From Chaetomidium leptoderma (taxonomy: Eukaryota > Ascomycota > Sordariomycetes > Sordariales > Chaetomiaceae): DNA of 64,000 nucleotides. How positions within the stretch are numbered: position 1 is the stretch's first letter; each line of letters starts with the position of its first letter. Below are positions 46,444-58,046 of the stretch, piece after piece. A model generated the notes under the pieces. It was not told the DNA's origin. It saw nothing but the letters and a program-made list of their open reading frames with translations, and did not search any database. The position numbers and the translations under genes are program-made. The stretch spans positions 1-64,000 of the forward strand of contig MU856932.1 in the NCBI GenBank assembly GCA_033296705.1, given 5' to 3'.

Positions 46444-47511
46444 GATGGGGTGGGGGTTCGATCAAAATCCGGGGCAGGGAGACAGCGCCGTGACCGGTTC
46501 TACGATATCTGACGGCAAAGGTCAGCCACGGGCAAAAGCTAACACGGCGCCGGGCGGCACAGGGGCGAGGAAGCAAGCCCTTCTCACATGATGATGGCGG
46601 AATTCTCCCATGTTTTGACCGAACGGGCGATAAGGCACCCATAGAAAGCAGCATGCGAGCGAAGCACGAGGACTGGCGACGGCACTGGCGTCAGGGCAGC
46701 GACCCAATGGCGTCGACCACGAGAGAGGCAGAGACACGGCGGAGTCGACGCGCGGTGGGACGGGCCGTGGTGTATTGGAGTTGGCGCTGGACCGAGATCA
46801 CCGCAGAGCCAAGCTTGTCGGCGGCGGCATTCCAAACCTGGCAGGCACAGGCAGGTCACGGTGCGACGTGTGAGCAGCGTCAAAAGGAAAGAAGAGGTGG
46901 GCGGGCTCCCACGCGAGTGGGGCCCCTCCCGTCTTGGGCGCGCTTCCAGGTTTGCCTCAGCCTCGAAACGCACAGGCCACATTGGGTCCAGGGGGCCAGT
47001 GGTGAAGCTTGACGCAAAAGGGGCTATTAGCGCCCCTTTATCCGTATTATGCCCGGCTCCCCCGCTACTGCTCCGGAACCCGGAAGGGCCTATAAGCATT
47101 TGCTTCGGGATCGCCCTGCATGCTGACCTCATCTCGACACACTTCCAATGTTGACACACTTCCAATGTTAATTCCGGCCACGCAACACCGAGTTCAAAAG
47201 GTACCGACCGAGCCACGGAACAGAGCGACGCAACCCAGACAACCAACTTTCCCCGGATTTGAGGATTGCATCTGTGCGGCCGTATACACAGTAGACTCGG
47301 TGTCACTGTCCTTCAACGTGTTCGCTTTGTTGCAGTCGGCTGTCGGCTGTTAACTATCTGTACTTTTGTGACGACTGGCCACCGGGAACCAGCTCAAACT
47401 CGAAACTCCAGCCCAGCATCGAATTCGATCTCTTCCCACGATTGATGCAGCCATATTTATATCCCTTGACGCTGTAAGAGGTGGATGGGCACAGCCCTTT
47501 CTTAACCCACA
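46444..47511. promoter_or_regulatory. Shared divergent promoter region, PAN3 / UBX protein
   Basis: This 1068-bp spacer separates the start codons of two divergent genes and must hold both promoters. The sequence is GC-rich on the PAN3 side. I see no clear TATA box, but an exact 17-bp tandem duplication occurs at 47136-47169. Confidence 0.5.
47136..47169. repeat. Exact 17-bp tandem duplication
   Basis: GACACACTTCCAATGTT occurs twice without a spacer, 343-376 bp upstream of the UBX start codon. It contains CCAAT, so it doubles a potential HAP-complex (CBC/NF-Y) site. Binding is inferred only. Confidence 0.9.
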
Positions 47512-49112
47512 ATGGCGAGCGAGGGCGATTTCGATCTCAGTGTCCTCACTGCAAGCCAGCAGGAGGCTCTGCAGCAATACACCGACGTGACAAGCCAGGA
47601 GCCCAAGGATGCTGTTCCCCTGCTCGAGAGATCGCAATGGAACGTCCAGGTCGGTATGCCATCCATACGGCCAGGCACCCGAGGCTGACTGCCATCCAGA
47701 TCGCGATTGCCAAGTTCTTCGATGGCGAAGGCCCCGACCCGCTTGCCGAAGCCCAGGCCGCACACGACGACATCCCGCGCGCGACGGCAAGACACGAGAA
47801 CCTCCACGAGAGCTTGCTGGATGCCGACTTTCAGCCATTCCGACCGGTAAGGCGGCCTCAAACCGAGCCTGCCCCGCGAGTAGTGCCCCAGCCCTCGGTG
47901 CTGTACCGAACCCCGTTTCTGGTAGCCGTGCTCTTCTCGCCCTTCCGGTTCGGTTACAAAATCTTTGCCGGCGTCTTCAGGTCGCTCTTTTACTTCCTAT
48001 CCTTCCTGCCGCAGACGCTGCGGCCGCGATTTGTGGCGTCGTCAATTTCCAAGGGCCTGAGGCAGACAAGCGGGCGGAGGGTGACTCTTCCCAACGAGAC
48101 AGCGCAGCGGTTCCGGCGCGATTTCGAGGAAGAATACGGGGAACATGGCCTTCCATTTTTTGAGGGTGGCCATGCCCAGGCACTAGACCTCGCTAAGAAG
48201 GATGTCAAGTTCCTCCTGACGGTTCTACTATCCCCGGAACACGACGACACCGAGTCCTTTGTCCGGAACACGCTCTTGTCGCCCGAGGTTGTGAATTTTA
48301 TCAACGACCCCGCGAACAACATTGTCATCTGGGGAGGGAACGTGTTGGACTCGGAGGCATATCAGGTCGCCCGAGACTACAGCGCCCTCAAATACCCTTT
48401 TTCATGTCTAGTTTGTCTCACTCCCAAGGAGGGCAGCGCGCGCATGGGCATTGTCAAACGCTTAATCGGGCCCATGACCCCGGAGTCGTACCTCGCCGGC
48501 ATCCAGGGCGCCATCACCAAGTATGGCCCTGACCTGAACGGCGTCCGTTTAGAGCGAGCCGCGCAGGAAATGGCACGCGACCTCCGGTCCCAACAGGATT
48601 CGGCATACGAGAGGTCTCTGGCCGCAGATCGGGAGCGAGCGCGCCAGAAGCGGCAGGCTGCGGAGGCAGCGGCCGCAGCAGAGAAACGTGCGCAGGAGGA
48701 AGCCGAGGCGGCGGTGCGGTCGCAGGAGCTACGGCAAAAATGGAGGGCATGGCGGGCAAGCACCATCGCACCCGAGCCCGACGCCGGAGCCAAGGATGCC
48801 GTTCGCCTGGCGCTCAACATGCCCGCCTCGTCTGGGGCCGGCAAGGTGATTCGGAGATTTGCGAGTCACACGACGCTGGAAGAGCTCTACGCCTTTGTGG
48901 AGTGCTACGATCTCCTGCAAGACGATTCCGGCAACAGCAAGAAGGCGGAGAAGCCCGAGGATTACGAACACAAGTACGGGTTCCGGATCGCTTCGATGAT
49001 GCCGCGAGAAGCGTTTGAGCCGAGCGAGGCCGCGACGGTTGGTGAGAAGATGGGCAGGGGAGGCAACCTCGTAGTGGAGGAGGTAACCCCTGATGAGGGT
49101 GAGGAGGAATGA
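47512..49112 (+). CDS. ubx2: UBX-domain protein, UBX2/FAF2 (UBXD8) type, ERAD membrane factor
   Basis: Two exons: 47512-47649 and 47700-49112, giving 516 residues. The 50-nt intron has the donor GTCGGT and joins RSQWNVQ to IAIAKFFDG. Domain order: N-terminal UBA-like (residues 8-55); a hydrophobic hairpin near 112-154 (FLVAVLFSPFRFGYKI, GVFRSLFYFLSFLP); a UAS thioredoxin-like domain near 197-305 (FLLTVLLSPEHDDTESFVRN, VVNFINDPANNIVIWGGNV); an Ala/Glu/Arg coiled coil near 350-390; and a UBX domain near 407-486. This is the Ubx2/Ucp10/FAF2 architecture. Such proteins sit in the ER (and lipid-droplet) membrane by a hairpin and recruit Cdc48/p97 to ubiquitinated ERAD substrates. The Cdc48-binding loop is a variant: the usual FPR motif is not obvious. 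The C terminus is acidic (TPDEGEEE). The start is ATG in the context CACAATGGC. Confidence 0.9.
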
Positions 49113-49954
49113 TCATGTACGCGGCGAAATTGCCATTGGTGTATATACATGTACATACAGCTATCTAGAGCCCTTCCCCCGGGGGACGGCGTGTGGTTTT
49201 GTGCTTGTTGGGATCTGCCGTCTTCTGCAGGGGACAATGGGCGGGGTCTATCTTATCAGTGTCCACCAAACGGAAAGCTCACGCTCGGCAGGGCCAAGCA
49301 AACGCCTCCCGTCCCTCACCAGACACCGGGCGGCCGTCAATTGGGATGGCTGCTTGCGCGTCCGGGCGGCGACAGCGAGGCTGTGCAGGCTTGGGTGTCG
49401 CGTCTTGGCAACGCTTTTTGGCCTTGGTCCGTTGTTTCCAGAGCTCCAGAGCGCATTTCTTGAGAAGATTTGAGAGTCGTGTGAGCAGTTGACCGCTCTG
49501 CCCCTCTTTCATGAACAAGCCGTCGTCCGATTTAATGGTCCCGGGGCCGTCTGATCGAGGCCTGTTTGATCCTCCGGCGCATCCCGTGACGGCTACCGGC
49601 GGAGGCAATGCTGGTTTATCAAAAGTTAATAATGAACTTTGGACCCCGTTGCCTTCTTTCCTTGCCATCAGGATTCGAGACTCAGACTGTGTTGCAGTGA
49701 AAACGGGGCCTAACTCGATCACGGACCCTTGCTGCCTAGCGTTTTGGCACCAGCGACAACAGCGGTCGGCCGCGAATTGTTCGTAATTTGCGACACTATC
49801 GAAACGAAACAACCACTCGCACGACTTTGGGATCTCGCCAACCCATTTTGTTTTCCCTGCTTCCTTCTCCATCACATCGACATTCGCGCCCCACCGCAAC
49901 CGAGCTGAACCCGGCAACGCTTTCCTTGCGCGCTCGGCTGTCGCATCCGACAAG
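49113..49954. other. Spacer between UBX gene and LSB5-like gene
   Basis: An 842-bp spacer between two plus-strand genes: the 3' flank of the first and the promoter and leader of the second. Open frames on the minus strand (49279-50190) overlap exons of the next gene and have no domain. No clear TATA box is seen. Confidence 0.5.
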
Positions 49955-51711
49955 ATGGGGGGCTTTAGCATGAACAAGGTGCTGGGCACCATCAAGAAAC
50001 GACAGACTTTTGGCGGCAGTAAGGAGCCCTTTCCTTGGACTCTACTCGCGTAGCAAAGATGTGGCCGAGAGACTGACTGACGCGTTTGCTCCCTCCCGCG
50101 ACAGGCAGCGCCGACGAGACACCAATAGATCCCGCAAACGAAACTCCCGAAGCAGTCGCTACGCGCTGTGTGGTATGGCTCGTCCCGCACCGATCCGTCC
50201 CTCGGACCAACTCGTCGCAGGCGCTAACTCCGACGCCAGAAACAATTTTGCCAGTCGACAGGAAGCTCGACGGTACGTCAGGGGGAGATAACGAGCCTTT
50301 GTCACGGTCGAACATGGCAAGCTAATGCTGACGATACTTTGCGCTTGACAGGGCGACGATGTCATATTCCTGCCTTCGATCGTTGAGGCTGCCGTCGCCT
50401 CCCCGGCTGCCGCCGCCGAGTGCGCGCGCCTGATCCGCAAGTTCATGAACCGCGACTACTGGTCGAAGTCGTCATACCAATACAACGCCATCATGCTAAT
50501 CCGGATCCTGGCCGACAACCCCGGCAAGGGCTTCACACGGTTCATCGACAAGAAGTTTTGCGACGCGGCCAAGGAGCTACTAAGGTCCGGCCGAGACGGG
50601 AACGTGCGCCAAATGCTGATGGAGACCCTGGACACGTTCGAGAATACCAAAGCCGATGACGAGGGGCTGGCTCTGATTATCGAAATGTGGAAGAAGGAGA
50701 AGGAGAAGGCCCACAAAGCCTACGGGGTGAGTACTAGAGTCGCGAGTCCAGGACCGTAACTTATGCTGACTTGCTGCGAAGGGGATGCCTGGTGCACAAG
50801 GTTCCGGGATGATGATGGCACCCCCTTTCAACCCTTACCAACCCCATGCCTATCCCCCGCAGGCTCACCAACCCCGGCAGCAGCAGCACAGCAAGCGTCT
50901 GCCCGACCCAGTCGAGCTCGCGAACCGGCTAGAAGAAGGCCGGACATCGGCCAAGCTCCTCGAGCAGGTCGTGGCGTGCACCCCGCCGTCCGAAGTGCTC
51001 TCCAACGACCTCATCAAGGAGTTCTCGGACCGGTGCACAAGCGCGTCCCGCAGCATCCAGGGGTACATGGCGGCCGAGAACCCCGGGCCCGACAACGACA
51101 CGATGGAGAGCCTGATCGACACCAACGAGCAGATCCAGCAGGCGCTGAACCAGCACCACCGCGCCGTGCTGCAAGCCAAGAAGCAGTTTGGCCCGCCGGC
51201 GGACAGATCCGACACCTCCAGTCCGGCACAACAACAACCCTCCCCCGTCGGCCCCCCCGTCGGCGGGCCCCCCATCCCCACCCGCAAACCAGCGCCCTCG
51301 GGAAGCAACAGCAACAGCAACAGCAACGGCAAAGGCAAAGCCACCTTTGACAACAGCAGCAGCAGCGCCGCCATCGCGGGCCCCTCCCGCTCCACAAGCG
51401 CCACACCCCGCCATGACAACGACAACGACGACGATGATAACCAAGACCCCTTTAGGGACCCGCCGCCCGAGGCATCCTCTTCGAGACCGCTAGGCGACAG
51501 CGGCCCACCACGACTGTCGTTTGAGCCGTTCCATCCCGGTTTTATCGGCGGGGCCGGGGCCGGGGGATCGTCGTCGTCTGCGGCTACTGCTACTGGGGAG
51601 AAGGGACTTCCCCGGGCGCCGGAGCCGGTGACGCCTGTTTCGGACGATGACTCGTCGGATGCGTATCGGGCTACGCCGAAGCAGGGGGGCGGTCATGTTT
51701 ATCGGTATTAG
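49955..51711 (+). CDS. lsb5: LSB5-like VHS-GAT domain endocytic adaptor
   Basis: Five exons: 49955-50018, 50105-50172, 50240-50272, 50352-50726 and 50782-51711, giving 489 residues. The 33-nt third exon encodes KQFCQSTGSST and is needed to link ATRCV to GDDVIFLPSIVEAA in phase. Residues about 25-175 form a VHS/ENTH-like helical domain (AAAECARLIRKFMNRDYWSK, NAIMLIRILADNPGKGFTRF). Residues about 220-315 form a GAT domain (LPDPVELANRLEEGRTSAKL, IDTNEQIQQALNQHHRAVLQ). The rest is Pro/Ser/Asp-rich without a GAE domain, which argues against a GGA adaptor. Yeast Lsb5 binds ubiquitin, Las17 and Sla1 at cortical actin patches during endocytosis; a similar role is inferred here. The tail ends TPKQGGGHVYRY. 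Confidence 0.85.
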
Positions 51712-51768
51712 TTAGGTTGGGTACGGGGCACGGGCACGGGCACGGTTTTGGGGTTCGGCCGGCCGGGT

Positions 51769-51790
51769 GGAGGGAGGGAGGGAGGGAGGG
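51769..51790 (+). repeat. (GGGA)n run in 3' flank of LSB5-like gene
   Basis: Repeated GGGA/AGGG units, about 60 bp after the stop codon, followed by a run of ten or more G at about 51799. On the sense strand they provide the four or more GGG tracts needed for a quadruplex in the RNA. The structure is inferred. Confidence 0.75.
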
Positions 51791-52024
51791 ATCGTTTTGG
51801 GGGGGGGGGTTTCTTTCTTCGTTTTGTTAGCTAGCTATCTATCTATTTTTTCTTCTTGTTTTCCCCTCCCCCCAGGCGATTTTGGTGGAGGAAGGGAGGG
51901 AAATAATTGTGGCTACAAAGTAAGTAGGGGATTCGGGCGACTTTGCTCATGTTTGTTTTTTTATGCTTGCGCGTTTTTCGGCAGCGAGAAATGAATTCAT
52001 GACGTGGTTTTTCGGTTGCTGTTG

Positions 52025-52190
52025 TTGCCTTTTTACCCCCATTCTTGTTCATCTTCATCCTGAATATCTTTTTATACATCTTGATCTTCACTTTTTTCTG
52101 TTTATGAGTTGCCTTTTACCCCATCCTTGTTCATCTCCATCCTAAACATCTTTATATCCATCCTGATCTTCACTGTCTTCTGTTGATGAG
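52025..52190. repeat. Adjacent imperfect tandem duplication, 84 and 82 bp
   Basis: Copy 1 is 52025-52108 and copy 2 is 52109-52190. Both start TTGCC-T(n)-ACCCC and end in TTATGAG or TTGATGAG. Differences are mostly C/T and G/A transitions (for example CTTCATCCTGAATATC against CTCCATCCTAAACATC). It lies about 0.3 kb 3' of the LSB5-like gene. Confidence 0.85.
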
Positions 52191-55100
52191 AGAGAGAGCG
52201 TATGTATGTACTTCGAGGTTATTGTGTATCCTTCTGGCTTGTCGAGATATATGTACTCGGAAGATATCCCCGTTTGCGTTGATTATTCTCTGCGAATTAG
52301 ATAGTGTTTGCAAGTTCAACTGCATCAACAGTCAATAGTAGTTCCAAGGCTAGAGTCGGGAACTGGGAAAGGCGAGCCAGGTGAGCTCTGTGTTGATTAT
52401 CGTTCCTTGAGGTTTCGGCAGAGGAGGTTGGTCGTTAGGGGGTTAGTTACCAGCAACCGCGACGTAGAGTAAATATCCTCGCTATGGGGGCTGCATATAT
52501 ACGCGCAGTCTTCTTCTCTGATCCCGCTATGCGTCTGACGCTTCTCGACCGTACGATGCCGTCACTACCCTTTAGTTAGGTGAAAGCTGCCGTCAAAGAG
52601 AATAGGGAGGCTGTTGACTACACACATGCCTGGAAGCAGTTCTCTTTTTAAAGTCGGCCCGCTCCATAGCATTACTGTAGTCCTCATAAACCAATGAACG
52701 TATCTTGGGATAAGAAGAGGCTACCTAGGTTATCTGATACTCGAGGGGAGCAAGGTGAAGAGTGGCCAGGCCTGGTTGAGTTGAGTCAAAGGGTTAGGGT
52801 TGGTAATTCGATATCAAAGGTTGTTAATTGTTTACGCCGCACTCGTACCGCAAGTCTAGGTGCTTTTTTGCAACAGTATTCTATCCTCTACAATGTAACC
52901 TGTCGGTCTATTTCTTGTGTCGACGGGCACCTGAGCCTTGGGCTGGGCTTTGCAGAGTAAAGGCCCCTTTGGTTGGCTCCTCGTGCATGAGTTGTGTAAC
53001 TTGTGTTGCACAACCGAGAAGGCCTGGCTACTCTTCCAAGCCGCCGGCGGCTACGGATAATTACTACCCAGAAATCCAATGTGTGATGTGTGATTGAGGC
53101 TGCATTCTGCAATATGTACCTTGATCCGCCCTTAAGAACCCTGTTGCGTTGTACCACGGTGTCGCCGCACTAGATTGGCGGAATGCTTATCCATGCGGTG
53201 CGACAACAGACAGCCTCCGGTCGGGGAAGGGCGTTCAAAAAACGGCCGTTGTGAGAAAGAGGAAATAAAGATGCCGTGTTTGCCTTGATATGTCACCGGT
53301 AACCTTGTTGACTCGGGCCGTGCTTGTGGGTTCAACGATGGCGTGACCTTCGACCACGCTGACAAGGCCGAAATATCGCAGCGACAAAAGGGCGCCGGAT
53401 AACAGAAATCAAACAATTTCGGCGTCTGATGGCATCTCAAAACAGAAACAGGGAGAGTGCTGGCCGGTACGTTGTCTGCAGCCGGTGTATTCCGCCCCCT
53501 TGACTTCAAGGGAGGTGGCCGTTTGCTCCCATAGGCAACTTTGCAATTCTGCCTAGGGCAAGCAGACGGGAAACAGAGAAGCATCAAGTTTCTCTCAACC
53601 TCGACGATTGAAAACCATTGGAGGCGTCTTTCTTCTAGACTCCACTCGTTCTCTGTTGCCCTCGCAACGCGAGCCCCCTTGTTCGTGATACCCATGCTAG
53701 AGTCTCCACCAGGAAGAGCCCCATGGGTCTTTGGCTCGGCGAGGTTGGCAAGAGCTTGTTTGAATGCATCTGTCCCGGGACTGGGAGACAAACTATTTCC
53801 GTCGTGGGTATGAGTTGTTGGTAGGTTACCGTGCGTGGAACCGTGCGTGGAGACGCGCGAGGAGAAACCGGAGTCTGTTGGCTTGGTCAGTTTCTGTTGA
53901 GTCTGAGAAACTCGAGAAGGCGACAAGGGTCGATACTAGGCCTTCCTTCCCCCTGTCGTTTCTTTGGAATCTTAATCCTCAACTCGAACTTGTCGACGTG
54001 TCTCGGAGGTGAGGGCGAGGTCGAACATCTAACGGGCGGATTAAGCACCTCCCCCGTCTCTCGGATGGTAATATCAACGGTCGCAACAGGGGATATTATG
54101 CTGCTCTGACTCAGCTTGAGGGAATCTAGCCTCAACCCTAAAGTTAGGAGGTGTGTCCAACGGAGTAAATCCTAGGGATGGATAACTTACCTGCCATTTG
54201 CCGGGCGTCTTGCAAGGTCAAACAATTCAAGTTGAAGTGTGTTCTGGCTCTTCCAGCCTGTTTCCGTATCTCCTTCAATAGCCTTGTGTTGCAGGCCCGC
54301 GCTCCTTCGACTGATGACCGCGTCGCGTCTTGGGAAATCCTGGCGTGGCTGCGTAAGCTGACAGCAGCTCGCCGACCTATGGGGGTGTCCCAAGTGTCGG
54401 GCCCTTGGCGGGCAAGATTTCCCAACATGGAAAGAAAACGGCAGGCAGTGCTCCGATGTCTCCCCAGCCTCTCAGGTTGTGCCGGTGATGGTGTGTATAA
54501 CCGTTGCGGCGCGGTCGAGGGCCGTCAGGATCTAGCGGACCGTCTCCTGAGGCCGGTTGGGACGAGGCTGAGGGCTGGTTTGAAACCATGTGTTGTCGGT
54601 GCCTGTCTGCGCTTCTGTCCGCCGCAAAAGTGGCCAATCCCGAATGCTTGAGAGTGGTCCTTGGGGAGCTCGGATTGGCGAGGAGGCGGTAGGGTGTTGA
54701 AGGATGCTAAAATTAAACCGAAATGGGGAGCAGGAACGGTCGGTCTAATTAATAGAGGGCATCCAACAGCACTTCTGGACGTGTATTATTATTAGCTGGC
54801 GAGCCCCCTTCTCAGGAAAAGGGTGGTATATAATTACGTACCAACGGCCCGGAATGTTGGGGGCCGTTTTTTGAGTTGTCGGGCAGGTCTTTGTGTGTGG
54901 AGGGAAGTCCGATGGAGGCGGGTTCGGCTCTTGTTGGTGTAGTGCCTGCCGCAATCCGTCGAGGTAACTGCCCAAATGGAAAGTCACTGCCAACGGTTTC
55001 GAAATATGGTCTTTCCCGCGTTCCGGAAATCTTAACAAAACCCCAATGTTTATTTCAATCCCTGTTAGGAACTCGAAGAAGCACGAGTGCTCCGTCTGAT

Positions 55101-58046
55101 TTGCCGCTCTGGGCACACCGGGGGGTTTTCCTCAGACCCGAGGCTCCTTTGAAGTCATTCCTCGAGACACTCCTCGGGGTCAGTTTCGGCAGTAAAAGCG
55201 AGCAAGCTTACCGTTGACTCTTCCTCGTGTCGGTCAGCTTCAGGCGGCTGTCTGTGCTTTGTATGCAAGCTTGTCAATGCCCGAGACGAACGAACACGAT
55301 TCGAGTCGGCTCGTGGCGGACGGGACGGAGCGATTCGCGAACCAAGACGTCACGACATGTAGACTCTGATGCGTCAACTCTTCTCTCCGATGAGATGTGA
55401 AAGCGAACGGCGACTCCCGCAGATCGGAGAGGAGCGGGCACCCAGACCGTGCTCCGGACCTCATTGTTGAAGGTCTGTACATTGCGCAAACGCAACGCAC
55501 ACCGGACATGCTCGATGCCTCAGCCACCCCTCTTGTTGGTTTTGCGCACGTCGACTCCTCGCGACGGCCGATTGCCCCTTGCCGGAGATGGTACTTACAT
55601 GTTATCACGGACATTCTCAGGTACGTAACGGATACGGATGACGGTCAGTTCTGATTCCAAGTACTGATACCGTATGGTACTAAATGATACCGCCTCTGCT
55701 TTCGCAATGAGATTCTGTGACAACAGAAGGAGTCAGTGCCCCTTCCCCCTTTCCCCAAGGGGCCCGGCCCGTTACGTGGGCCTAGAAGTTGGTCTAATGT
55801 CCGCGCTCACGTTATGGGGCGGGGCCGGGTCGCCGGACGGAGGGCGGGAGGTCCCACCGGGTCTGGGGGTAACCCAACAACGCATTTGTAAGGATGATGT
55901 GTTTGTTCTGCGAGTCATGGCGCATAGACGCCATGGATTTAGCTTACCTTTTTGTTTTGGCCCAACTGTCGGTTTGAGGGCGAGGCGTGCTGACGCCCGA
56001 AGGATCGCATTCTTGTGTTCACACAACGCCGCGATGCCGCAGCAACAGCCGGACGTTGTTGGTCTCATGCTGGTCGCCCCTTTAGGCATTCGCTAGCGTC
56101 TTGTCCAAGTGCACATCGTCGGGCTTCTGACGTTTTCGATGCTGCAGCACTGCCTGAAAAGGGCGACCCCCCTCCTGTGCAAGCGCACGTTGCCTACCTA
56201 AGTAAGTTTGGGTGACAAAGCGCCGAGGTTTGCCGCGCAGCACGGCGTGGTGGTGTGAGTTTGTATGCGCTAAAAGTGACATGTCACCCGGCGCGGTCCT
56301 TGTGAGTCTCGGTCTCCCCAACAAGCGCCGCTCGCCTGCGCGGCACAGCGAAAACCTCGGGCGTGTCGTCTTCCTTCTGAGGGGTCGGATTCGCTGGAAA
56401 GCGGAGATGAAGTAAGTATGTACATACATGAGAAAGGCGGTGCTCATCTCAGGGAGATGGGCCAAATTCAACAACCCCTTTTGGCGACACCCGCAGTAAG
56501 CTGTTGTTGAGGTCCACGTGTGTTGGTTGTCATGTTGATTTCATGCCACATAATTATAGCTTTTGGCCCCACCTGTCTGTGCTCGATGGTAATCAGGCAA
56601 CGAAACGGCAAATGCCACAACCCAAACACTCGCATCGCGCATAGCCCTGGAGAGTCCAGTCACCGAGGCCGACGGGGGAATGGTTTACAAGCCGTGATGC
56701 GATGGGGGGGTGGCGGGATTGGCCGTAGTTCAACCAATCTGTTGAAGGGATCAACCCTCTCGTTAGGGGGCCTTCGAGTTGCCGCCGATCGGTGTCACAC
56801 TCCGACTTGGGAAAAGGGGACTCCTTTCTACATCGGCGCCATGTGTGTCTAGACAATGCCGGCCGAGATGGCGCCATGTTGTCGGGAGTTGCAATGGCCA
56901 GGGATGAGTCCGTCAACGAGCGGCACATGGAGCGCAATAGCGCCCTCGTGGCTCCATCCTGAAGCAATGCATCAAGCGGACAGGTCCTTGGCAGTGTCCG
57001 TTAGTTTCAACATCGAGCTGTGGCCGGACGCTGGTCGATTGCCGGGCATGAAAGATGCATCAACCAGACGTCCCTGGAACCTAGTCGTGCTAATCTGTGG
57101 CGGTCCTAGCGGCAATCCGTGATATCTTGCGTTACCGGGATACCGCAGCCTCGGGCGAGATCCGGTTCTCCTCCCCAAGGAGGGAAAAAAAATGCGCGCC
57201 CAATTTGAGGATCCTGCTACTTTGGGATGAGCGGAAAGGACGCCCCCTTTTTCCAATGGCGGCATTCTCTCCGTTCTTCTCGTCTCGTTTCCTGGCCGTC
57301 ATCCTTGCCGTACGAGGGATGTCATCGATCGTTGGCTTGCTGCGACTGCAGCGACAGGGCCGCGGGCCGCGGGAAGTGGATATAGTAGTGGAACGCAGTG
57401 GCAGTGGTACAGAGTAGTGCGCGGGATGGATGAGAGCAAAAAGGAATTCAAATGCTACCTGTAGCCAGTTGGTCCTCGATTTCTCCGCTCCGAAGCCGGC
57501 AGGAGACAGGACGGGAGCTGCTAAACTAATTGGCCGCACACTGCTTTTACAACGTCTCCACGATACAGAAGTTGCATAAAAAGCGGGAGAAAAGACGAAG
57601 GGTGAGAAATGGGAGGGGGGGGAAAAGCAAGAAAGAAAAAAAGCCTAAAGAAAGTGATACTGCCTGCCTAACCGTGCCGTGAGGCGATTCCGTTCTTTCA
57701 CCATGCATTCACAACATGCAATCGAGACCCTGCCCAATTAAAATTGAACCTCGCCTTTCGAAGGGAGACGACAGAATGTAATGTAATGCTAACCGCGGGG
57801 CATAGCAATAGGAAGAGAGGAAAAAAAGAAGCAAGGGAACTTGGGGAAAATTAACTTGCATTAATATGCGCTGGGTTGTAAAACAGAGGCGTCCGTAGCT
57901 GAGCCTTGCCCGATGCAATTTTGGCCGATGGACTTGGTTCTTCCGATTTCGCCCTCGCCCCAAAATCCCCGCAGCACGCAGCAGCAGCAGTACGGGCTTT
58001 GAAATCCATTCCACCACCAGCCCCGGGATTTCCCGTGGGATCATGA

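Larger units (their letters stand above)
51712..58046. other. Largest gene-poor stretch, 6.3 kb
   Basis: I find no gene. Directly after the LSB5-like gene come G-rich tracts (51769-51790, six GGG runs). Then there is a CT-rich zone with an 84/82-bp tandem duplication, and mixed sequence with scattered short frames. The longest frame (53132-53926, minus) has no domain. The right end, about 57.5-58.0 kb, is AT-leaning and probably the 3' region of the zinc-cluster gene. Confidence 0.5.

Noticed and set aside
53132..53926. 264-codon minus-strand frame
   Set aside because: No recognisable family and mixed composition; not enough to call a gene.
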